Below, one piece after another: positions 1 through 5,362 of a DNA stretch of 6,593 nt. The stretch covers positions 5,862-12,454 of the forward strand of contig DJOC01000012.1 in assembly GCA_002439555.1 (NCBI GenBank), read 5' to 3'. A program made the position numbers and the translations under genes. The DNA is from Caryophanales bacterium UBA6448. Its GTDB lineage: Bacteria; Bacillota_I; Bacilli_A; RF39; UBA660. The notes below the pieces were generated by a model, which was not told the DNA's origin, made no database searches, and was given only the letters and a program-made list of their open reading frames with translations. How positions within the stretch are numbered: the first letter of the stretch is position 1; each line of letters begins with the position of its first letter.

Positions 1-431
1 TAAGTAATTATTATGATTCAGGTTATTTTAATACTATAGTTTGTAATCCACCTTACTTTGAATACAATGGTAATATGGTTAATCTTCAACAAGAAAAAAC
101 TATTGCTAGACATGAAGTTTATTTAACACTTGAAAATATATTTCAAATTGCAGATTATGCTTTATCATCAAAAGGGGCGATTTATATAGTTAATCGAGCA
201 CAAAGATTAGATGAACTAATCATACTTGGGAATAAATATAATATAGGTATAAAAAAAATTCAGTTAATTAAAACTAAAAAAGACAGAGCACCATCTTTAG
301 TAATTGTAAAGGCGGTTAAAAATTCTAAAAAGCACGTTATTATTAATGATGTAGTTAATATAGAAAATATGCAAACATATCAAAATATTTTTAAAGGAGG
401 AAGTAATGAAGTTAATCGTGGGACTAGGTAA
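1..431 (+). CDS. trmN6: tRNA1(Val) adenine-37 N6-methyltransferase, 3' part only
   Basis: The reading frame is open from the left edge (first full codon at 3), so the gene is truncated at its 5' end and about 142 codons remain. The product would be a SAM-dependent methyltransferase making m6A at position 37 of tRNA-Val (E. coli TrmN6/YfiC, B. subtilis YabB). The best evidence is the motif CNPPYF at 42-59: NPPY is the catalytic motif of N6-adenine methyltransferases. It is followed by the IARHE segment typical of YabB-like proteins and the rest of a Rossmann-type fold. The SAM-binding N-terminal half lies outside the window. A methionine at 75 is internal and is not the start, because NPPY lies upstream of it in frame. 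The last nine codons run through the pth ribosome binding site and start, giving a 26-base overlap and probable translational coupling. Other N6-adenine methyltransferases of the same fold cannot be excluded, but the IARHE segment favours this family. Confidence 0.85.
   Translation, partial: SNYYDSGYFNTIVCNPPYFEYNGNMVNLQQEKTIARHEVYLTLENIFQIADYALSSKGAIYIVNRAQRLDELIILGNKYNIGIKKIQLIKTKKDRAPSLVIVKAVKNSKKHVIINDVVNIENMQTYQNIFKGGSNEVNRGTR
393..400 (+). promoter_or_regulatory. Ribosome binding site of pth, inside trmN6
   Basis: AAAGGAGG lies five bases before the pth ATG at 406. It is a near-perfect Shine-Dalgarno sequence and at the same time codes for residues KGG at the C-terminus of the upstream methyltransferase. 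Its position inside the upstream reading frame fits translational coupling of trmN6 and pth. Confidence 0.85.
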
Positions 432-957
432 TCCTGATAAAGAATATGAAAAATCAAGACATAATGTTGGATTTATTATTTTAGATAGTTATTTTAATGG
501 TGAAAAATGGCATACTAAAGATAATTATGAATTTTTAGAAAAAAATATTAATAATGAAAAAGTATTTTTTATTAAACCATTAACTTTTATGAATTTATCA
601 GGTTTAGCAGTGCAAAAAGTGGTTAATTTTTATAAGATTTCAACTGAAGATATTTTAATAATTCACGATGATTTAGATTTGCCAGAAAAAACTATTAGAT
701 TTAAATATAACTCTTCCGCAGGAGGACATAACGGTATTAAATCAATTATAAACTGTTTAGGAACCTCTAAATTTGCTCGTTTAAAGGTGGGTATTGGTCG
801 AAAATTTTCTTCAGATCAAAAAGATTATGTTTTAGGTAATTTATCAAAAGAGGAAATAACTTATTTGCAAAATGATAAGTTTAAAGAAATGATTAATACA
901 TTTATTAGTGATGGCATTACAGTATGTATGAATAAATATAATTCAAATGGAGAATAA
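406..957 (+). CDS. pth: Peptidyl-tRNA hydrolase
   Basis: Pth cleaves the ester bond of peptidyl-tRNAs that drop off stalled ribosomes, recycling tRNA in the cytoplasm. The protein has 183 residues, close to the usual 185-195. All catalytic and binding landmarks are visible: GLGNP at residues 6-10 (Asn9), SRHNVGF with the catalytic His19, FMNLSG with Asn63, HDDLDLP with Asp88, and GGHNGIKS with Asn109. These match E. coli Asn10, His20, Asn68, Asp93 and Asn114. The start ATG is supported by AAAGGAGG five bases upstream, and the protein begins MKLIVGLGNP as expected for the family. It overlaps trmN6 by 26 bases, and its TAA (955-957) is one base before the chosen mfd start. In Bacillus pth (spoVC) is also just upstream of mfd, with the small fin gene between them; no such gene is present here. 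No own promoter is evident, so it is probably transcribed with trmN6. Confidence 0.97.
   Translation: MKLIVGLGNPDKEYEKSRHNVGFIILDSYFNGEKWHTKDNYEFLEKNINNEKVFFIKPLTFMNLSGLAVQKVVNFYKISTEDILIIHDDLDLPEKTIRFKYNSSAGGHNGIKSIINCLGTSKFARLKVGIGRKFSSDQKDYVLGNLSKEEITYLQNDKFKEMINTFISDGITVCMNKYNSNGE
949..952 (+). promoter_or_regulatory. Ribosome binding site deciding the mfd start
   Basis: GGAG at 949-952 sits six bases before the ATG at 959 and lies within the last codons of pth. The alternative in-frame ATG at 947 has only A/T-rich sequence upstream and no Shine-Dalgarno match, and it would itself overlap this site. I therefore favour 959 as the mfd start. Confidence 0.65.
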
Positions 958-958
958 A

Positions 959-3900
959 ATGGATTTTCTAAATGATTTTTTTGTTTATAAAAATAATAGT
1001 GTCATATGTGGTTTAACTTCCGAGTTAAATGTTTTTTATGTGTTAAATTTATTTAAAAAACAAGAAAAGAATATCATTTTTTTAGTAAGCTCTATTTATG
1101 AAGCAAATAATTATTATAATTTATTTCAAACATATAGTGATGATGTATTATTATTTTTGAAAGATGAGTTTATATCTGATGTTATTGCTTCTTCACCTGA
1201 ATTAAAATTAACTAGACTAAATACTTTAGATAAGTTAAGTTCAAAAAAACATATTGTTATTTGTAATTTAATGGGCTATTTAATGTTACTTCCTAATAAT
1301 AAAGAGTTTTCTCAAAGCAAGATGCTAATAAAAGTTGGTGAAGAGTTACCACGAAAGAAATTATTAGATACTTTATTTGAATTTGGATATAATAAAGATG
1401 CATTAACTACTGCTTCAGGGGACTTTTCTGTTCGTGGAATGATTGTTGATATTTATTTAATAAATGAGAAGCATCCAATTAGAATTGAATTTGATGATGA
1501 TATTGTAAGTAGCATTAGGTATTTTGATGAAAATACACAAATGACTATTAATAGTATTGATGAAATAATGCTTAAACCGATAGTGGAAATAAATACAAAT
1601 GAAACTAGTTCAATTTATGATTATACTGATAAAGCAACCATAGTAAATGTTGACTTACCTCAAATTAATGCCTCTTATAAAAAGATTTGTGAGGACATTA
1701 CCGCTTATAAAGAGCATACTGGTAAAAATGAAAAACTTTTATATGAACTTGAGGAAATAAATCCAGAATATATTTTAACTTTAAATCATTTTAAAAATGA
1801 AAAGTCAGATATTGAAATAGTTACCCAAAGTATTGATAATTTTAATAATGATATTCCTCTTTTACAAGAAAATGTTAATAAATGGAAAAAATCAGGAAAA
1901 GAAATTTATTTTTATCTATCAAATGATAATGAAATTAAAAAGATTCGAGATTTGTTTACGGATGTAAATATTATTAAGAAAAAGATTAATCACGGTTTTA
2001 TCATAGGTAAATATGTTATAATAAGTGAATTTGATATAGATAATATAAAAAGAGATTATAAATATCAAAATAACTTATATGGTGGCAAAAAAATTGTAGA
2101 TTATAATGAACTTAATAAAGGTGATTATGTTGTTCATATAAATCACGGAATTGGCATTTATAATGGCCTTGTTAGTTTGACAAGTAATAACATAACTAAA
2201 GATTATATTCAAATTCTTTATGAGGGAAATGATAAAATTTATATACCAGTTCAAAAAATAGAAAATATTTATAAATATTCAGATAAAGATGGTACTAAAC
2301 CTAAAATAAATAAATTAAATTCTTCCTCTTGGCTTAAGACTAGAAAATATGTTGAAGCAAGAATTAAAGACATTACTAAAGAGTTAATGCAGTTATATCA
2401 AAAAAGATTGGAAACAAGGACTACTCCTTATAAAAGGTTTGAGGAAGAACAAATTTTTGGTAATGAATTTATTTATGATTTAACTTTAGATCAACAAAAT
2501 GCAGTTAATGATATTAATGATGATTTAGATAGTGATATTCCAATGGATAGACTTCTTTGTGGTGATGTTGGATTTGGTAAAACCGAGGTTGCATTAAGAG
2601 CAATGTTTAGAGCAATACTTAATAATAAACAAGTTATTTATTTGTGTCCTACAACAATACTATCAAAACAACAGTATAATGTTGCTAAAAAAAGATTTGC
2701 ATCTTGGCCTATTGAAATAAGACTTTATAATAGGTTTACCACCTTAAAAGAGGAACAAAGTATATTAACTGGTTTAGAAAATGGAAGTATAGATGTAGTA
2801 TTTGGAACTCATAAATTATTTAATGATAAGATTAAATATAAAAAATTAGGTTTATTAATAATTGATGAGGAGCAAAGATTTGGAGTTAAACATAAAGAAA
2901 AAATAAAGGAATTAAAAAATGATATTAATGTATTAACTTTATCAGCAACACCAATACCTAGAACTTTAAAAATGGCCTTATCAGGACTTCGAAATTTATC
3001 TATAATTGAAACTGCACCGAATAATAGATACCCAGTTCAAACTTATGTTACTAGTGAGGATGATTATATAATCAAAGATGCAATTTATAAAGAACTAGGT
3101 CGTAATGGGCAAATATTTATGCTTTACAATAATATTGAGGGTTTAGTGCCAAAAATGAATGCTTTAAAAATGTTAGTTCCCGAGGCTAAAATAAGATGTG
3201 CTCACGGGCAAATGAATAAAGATGCTTTAGATGAAATTATGGAAGATTTTACAATGCATAAGTTTGATATTTTGTTATGTACTACGATTATTGAAAATGG
3301 TATAGATATTGCTAATGCAAATACATTAGTAGTTTATGATGCCGATAATTTCGGACTTGCCCAATTATACCAAATAAGGGGTAGAGTTGGTCGAAGTGAT
3401 AAAATTGCTTATGCTTATTTACTTTATAATAAAAATAAAATGTTAAATGAAACCGCAGTTAAGCGCTTGCACGCAATAAAGGAGTTTACTGCATTAGGTA
3501 GTGGTTATAAAATTGCGATGCGCGACTTATCAATTCGTGGTTCTGGAGATATTTTTGGTTCTTCCCAAGCAGGATTTGTAGATACAGTAGGTGTGTCACT
3601 TTATACAAAAATGATTGAGGATGAACTTAAAAGAGTAAAAGGCTTACCTGTTAATGAAAGTGAAAGTGAACAATCCCTTATAAATATAAATACTCACATT
3701 GATGATAGTTATGTTGATGATGAAAATATTAAGATAGAAATTCATCAAATGATAAATGAAATTGATAGTTATGATAAGTTGCAACAAATTAAAAGCGTTC
3801 TCGAGGATCGTTTTGGTAAAATTACACTTGAGATGGAAGATTATATGTATGAAGAATGGTTTGAAAAGATGGCACAAAAGTATAATATTACTCAAATTAG

Positions 3901-4108
3901 ACAAACAGATAGATTCATAGAAATAGTTTTACCCGAAAAGTTATCATCAAAAGTTAAGGGCGATAAACTATTAATTAATGCCTTAAGTATCTCAAGAAAT
4001 TTCTCATTTGCCTATAGACATAATCAAATTATTATTACATTAAAATATGCAAATTTAAAAGAACATTTTATAAGATATATTGTTAGATTACTTAATACGA
4101 TTAATTAG
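959..4108 (+). CDS. mfd: Transcription-repair coupling factor Mfd
   Basis: Mfd is a DNA translocase that pushes RNA polymerase stalled at lesions off the template and recruits UvrA for nucleotide excision repair. With the start at 959 it has 1049 residues, on the short side for a family of about 1100-1180. Domains in order: a UvrB-like N-terminal module without a functional Walker A, including the GDFSVRGMIVDIY segment (about 154-166) of the UvrA-binding region; a CarD-like RNA polymerase interaction domain beginning near GDYVVHINHGIGIYNG (388-403); RecG-like motor domains with Walker A GDVGFGKT (535-542), DEEQ box (636-639), SATPIPRT (662-669) and the motif VI segment QIRGRVGR (805-812); and a TRG-like element RDLSIRGSGDIFG (855-867). 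The last 150 or so residues form the regulatory C-terminal domain. In-frame ATG 947 would add four residues but lacks a ribosome binding site. All motor motifs are intact, so the protein should be active. Confidence 0.97.
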   Translation: MDFLNDFFVYKNNSVICGLTSELNVFYVLNLFKKQEKNIIFLVSSIYEANNYYNLFQTYSDDVLLFLKDEFISDVIASSPELKLTRLNTLDKLSSKKHIVICNLMGYLMLLPNNKEFSQSKMLIKVGEELPRKKLLDTLFEFGYNKDALTTASGDFSVRGMIVDIYLINEKHPIRIEFDDDIVSSIRYFDENTQMTINSIDEIMLKPIVEINTNETSSIYDYTDKATIVNVDLPQINASYKKICEDITAYKEHTGKNEKLLYELEEINPEYILTLNHFKNEKSDIEIVTQSIDNFNNDIPLLQENVNKWKKSGKEIYFYLSNDNEIKKIRDLFTDVNIIKKKINHGFIIGKYVIISEFDIDNIKRDYKYQNNLYGGKKIVDYNELNKGDYVVHINHGIGIYNGLVSLTSNNITKDYIQILYEGNDKIYIPVQKIENIYKYSDKDGTKPKINKLNSSSWLKTRKYVEARIKDITKELMQLYQKRLETRTTPYKRFEEEQIFGNEFIYDLTLDQQNAVNDINDDLDSDIPMDRLLCGDVGFGKTEVALRAMFRAILNNKQVIYLCPTTILSKQQYNVAKKRFASWPIEIRLYNRFTTLKEEQSILTGLENGSIDVVFGTHKLFNDKIKYKKLGLLIIDEEQRFGVKHKEKIKELKNDINVLTLSATPIPRTLKMALSGLRNLSIIETAPNNRYPVQTYVTSEDDYIIKDAIYKELGRNGQIFMLYNNIEGLVPKMNALKMLVPEAKIRCAHGQMNKDALDEIMEDFTMHKFDILLCTTIIENGIDIANANTLVVYDADNFGLAQLYQIRGRVGRSDKIAYAYLLYNKNKMLNETAVKRLHAIKEFTALGSGYKIAMRDLSIRGSGDIFGSSQAGFVDTVGVSLYTKMIEDELKRVKGLPVNESESEQSLININTHIDDSYVDDENIKIEIHQMINEIDSYDKLQQIKSVLEDRFGKITLEMEDYMYEEWFEKMAQKYNITQIRQTDRFIEIVLPEKLSSKVKGDKLLINALSISRNFSFAYRHNQIIITLKYANLKEHFIRYIVRLLNTIN

Positions 4109-4114
4109 TATAAT
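4109..4114 (+). promoter_or_regulatory. Candidate -10 box for spoVT-like gene
   Basis: A perfect TATAAT begins on the base after the mfd stop codon. Transcription would start near 4121, just before the hairpin that precedes the regulator gene. No good -35 is seen: the best spaced hexamer is ATTACT at 4087-4092, a 16-base spacer with only three matches to TTGACA. In such A/T-rich DNA this may be chance, so the call is tentative. Confidence 0.35.
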
Positions 4115-4125
4115 CTACAAAAAAG

Positions 4126-4155
4126 AAAACACACTAAATATGAGGTGTGTTTTTT
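4126..4155 (+). terminator. Hairpin with T-tract after mfd, overlapping the next start
   Basis: AAAACACAC (4126-4134) is perfectly complementary to GTGTGTTTT (4145-4153), giving a 9-bp stem with a 10-base loop, followed by T's (4150-4155, partly in the stem). An A-rich run precedes the left arm. This has the A-tract, stem and T-tract layout of an intrinsic terminator and would end mfd transcripts. The loop contains the GAG of the downstream Shine-Dalgarno sequence, and the T-tract runs into the TTG start codon at 4154, so the element may instead or also control translation of the next gene. The stem is weak (four G-C pairs), so efficiency is uncertain. Confidence 0.55.
4142..4147 (+). promoter_or_regulatory. 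Ribosome binding site deciding a TTG start
   Basis: GAGGTG lies six bases upstream of TTG 4154. Starting there gives a protein beginning MKSTGIVRK, the conserved N-terminus of AbrB/SpoVT proteins. The upstream in-frame GTG at 4145 overlaps the binding site itself and would add the unconserved residues MCF. Confidence 0.7.
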
Positions 4156-4642
4156 GAAAAGTACAGGTATTGTAAGAAAAATAGATGAGTTAGGAAGAAT
4201 AGTAATTCCCAAAGAAATCCGTAATGTACTCGGTATACATAGTAATGATGATTTAGAAATATTTATTGATGATATGAAAATAGTTTTAACAAAATATGAA
4301 AAAAGTGATAATATTTTAAATTATTCGAATAATGTTGTAAAAATTATTGATGAAAAATTAAATATTAAGGTCTTTGTAACTAATAAAGAAAAGATTATTA
4401 CCGAAGGAAATTTTAAAAATAAAGAGCTTGATAGTAAATTACTTGAACTAATCGAAGAAAGAAAAAGATATGAAAGTATTAATAAAGAAACTATTAATAA
4501 AATAAATGGTTATTTTGTAATTTATCCAATAATTGTAGAAAGTGATATTTTGGGTTTACTTATGTTTGCAAAGGAAACAGCATTTACAAACGAAGAAAAA
4601 ATTCTTACAAATATTATATTAAAACTTATTGAAAACCGTTAA
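4154..4642 (+). CDS. spoVT: SpoVT-like AbrB-family transcription regulator
   Basis: The product is a 162-residue DNA-binding regulator. Residues 1-48 are a swapped-hairpin AbrB domain, with KSTGIVRKIDELGRIVIP almost identical to the AbrB/SpoVT consensus, including the DNA-contact residues Arg8, Lys9, Arg15 and Arg23. The usual Arg24 is replaced by Asn. Residues from about 55 onward resemble the GAF-like sensor domain of SpoVT: a segment like VFVTNKEKIITEG, then YFVIYPIIVESDILGLLMFAK (119-139). AbrB itself lacks this domain and has only about 95 residues. Location directly after mfd is the same as spoVT in Bacillus, which supports orthology. SpoVT there is a forespore regulator of late sporulation genes; whether this organism sporulates cannot be told from the window. 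The start is TTG, chosen from the ribosome binding site and the family N-terminus. A hairpin overlaps the translation start, and a TATAAT lies upstream. Family assignment is secure; the exact orthologue name is less so. Confidence 0.85.
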   Translation: MKSTGIVRKIDELGRIVIPKEIRNVLGIHSNDDLEIFIDDMKIVLTKYEKSDNILNYSNNVVKIIDEKLNIKVFVTNKEKIITEGNFKNKELDSKLLELIEERKRYESINKETINKINGYFVIYPIIVESDILGLLMFAKETAFTNEEKILTNIILKLIENR

Positions 4643-4657
4643 AAATTATGGTAATAT
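4629..4657 (+). promoter_or_regulatory. Weak candidate promoter for the T-box operon
   Basis: TTGAAA (4629-4634, five of six matches to TTGACA) is 17 bases from TAATAT (4652-4657, four of six to TATAAT). Spacing is ideal and it lies just before the leader. The start predicted from it, near 4664, would cut into the base of stem I proposed below, so either that stem is shorter or the promoter lies elsewhere, or the operon is read through from spoVT. Confidence 0.3.
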
Positions 4658-4658
4658 T

Positions 4659-4855
4659 GACTTATTAAATGTGGAGAAGAAAGATTTATAAATTGTATTT
4701 ATAGAGAGCTTAAGTTTGGTGGAATTAAGTAATAATGATTTATATTGTGAGTCTTTGAGTTTAATGGTTAATTACCTTATAATTAGAAAGTGCATGTAAA
4801 TCATGAATTAAGGTGGTACCGCGGATTATATTCGTCCTTTAGTTCGTGATTTTTT
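4659..4855 (+). promoter_or_regulatory. T-box leader, probably tRNA-Met responsive
   Basis: The signature AAGGTGGTACCGCGG (4810-4824) is a near-perfect T-box sequence. The bulge TGGT (4814-4817) can pair with a tRNA 3' end ACCA, meaning discriminator A, as in tRNA-Met. Upstream, GACTTAT (4659-4665) can pair with GTGAGTC (4747-4753), including two wobbles, as the base of stem I. AGAGAG (4703-4708) followed by CTTAA/TTAAG around the loop with GGTGG (4709-4729) matches the AG bulge and distal loop. On the 3' side of stem I, ATG at 4735-4737 followed by A fits a methionine specifier, in agreement with metG downstream. GGT/ACC (4766-4776) may be a small stem III. The antiterminator would be AAGG with CCTT (4836-4839), then the seven-base bulge, then GCGG with TCGT. 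The T-box call is firm; the specifier is an inference from position and gene context. Confidence 0.9.
4800..4855 (+). terminator. T-tract hairpin containing the T-box bulge
   Basis: ATCATGAATTAAGG (4800-4813) can pair over 14 consecutive positions, three of them G-T wobbles, with CTTTAGTTCGTGAT (4837-4850), followed by T's at 4850-4855 and more T's to 4862. It looks like an intrinsic terminator, but its upper part is the same helix that would form the antiterminator. No separate downstream copy of an AAGGACG-type arm is visible before the dut start. Confidence 0.5.
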
Positions 4856-4879
4856 GTTTTTTAGAAAAGAGGAGTGTAA

Positions 4880-5353
4880 ATGGAAAGAGGATTTGAAAAA
4901 ATAAGTTTTGAGGAATTTAAAAAAAGTGTTAAGGATGATGAAAAATTATATGAAAGTATAACTTTACCTATTAGAAAGACTAGCAAAAGTGCTGGTTATG
5001 ATTTTATTGCATTCGAAGATGTTACTATCAAACCTGGGCAAATAAAGAAAATACCTACAGGCTATAAAGTAAAACTTCAAGATGATGAAGTGCTTTTGAT
5101 AGTTGTAAGAAGTTCAATGGGCTTTAAATATAACATTAGACTATGTAATCAAGTTGGCGTAATTGATGCTGACTACTATAATAATGAATCTAATGAAGGT
5201 CATATGTATGTTGCACTTCAAAATGAAGGAACTAAGGATTTTGTAATAAATAAAGGTGATGCCTATGCTCAAGGAATTATAATTAAATATTTAACTTGTG
5301 GCGAAGAAAATAATCAAAAAAGAACTGGTGGCATCGGAAGTACAAATAATTAA
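4880..5353 (+). CDS. dut: dUTPase (dUTP diphosphatase), trimeric type
   Basis: The enzyme hydrolyses dUTP to dUMP and pyrophosphate, keeping uracil out of DNA and supplying dUMP for thymidylate synthesis. At 157 residues it fits the homotrimeric all-beta family. The five conserved motifs are in order: SAGYDFIA (37-44), RSSMGFK (77-83), GVIDADYYNN (93-102, with Asp96 as likely catalytic Asp and Tyr99 for uracil/deoxyribose recognition), GDAYAQG (126-132) and RTGGIGSTN (148-156). The last normally reads GGFGST; here Phe is replaced by Ile152. The segment after DYY lacks the usual RGE and carries a short insertion (NNESNEG). An N-terminal extension of about 30 residues precedes motif I. The start ATG follows GAGGAG (4869-4874) by five bases. 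It lies immediately downstream of a T-box leader and nine bases upstream of metG, so it is probably the first gene of a methionine-responsive operon. A related dCTP deaminase is less likely given motif V. Confidence 0.88.
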   Translation: MERGFEKISFEEFKKSVKDDEKLYESITLPIRKTSKSAGYDFIAFEDVTIKPGQIKKIPTGYKVKLQDDEVLLIVVRSSMGFKYNIRLCNQVGVIDADYYNNESNEGHMYVALQNEGTKDFVINKGDAYAQGIIIKYLTCGEENNQKRTGGIGSTNN

Positions 5354-5362
5354 GGAGGGTTT

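Noticed and set aside
75..431. Treating the first gene as complete from ATG 75
   Set aside because: The frame stays open to the left edge and codes for the catalytic NPPY motif before this ATG, so the gene is a truncated longer one.
947..949. mfd start at ATG 947
   Set aside because: No ribosome binding site precedes it, while GGAG is correctly spaced for ATG 959; not fully excluded.
3644..3904. 86-codon open frame on the minus strand inside mfd
   Set aside because: It lies fully antisense to the conserved C-terminal part of mfd, has the Ile/Phe/Asn-rich composition of an antisense shadow in A/T-rich DNA, and matches no family I recognise.
4145..4147. GTG start for the spoVT-like gene
   Set aside because: It overlaps the ribosome binding site and adds unconserved residues ahead of the family N-terminus; TTG 4154 fits better.
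4831..4847. Direct repeat TTCGT (4831-4835 and 4843-4847)
   Set aside because: Five bases long and located within the T-box stem region; more likely a by-product of the leader fold than an element of its own.
4643..4879. A small protein gene in the gap between spoVT and dut
   Set aside because: The gap is accounted for by the T-box leader, and I saw no frame with a convincing ribosome binding site.
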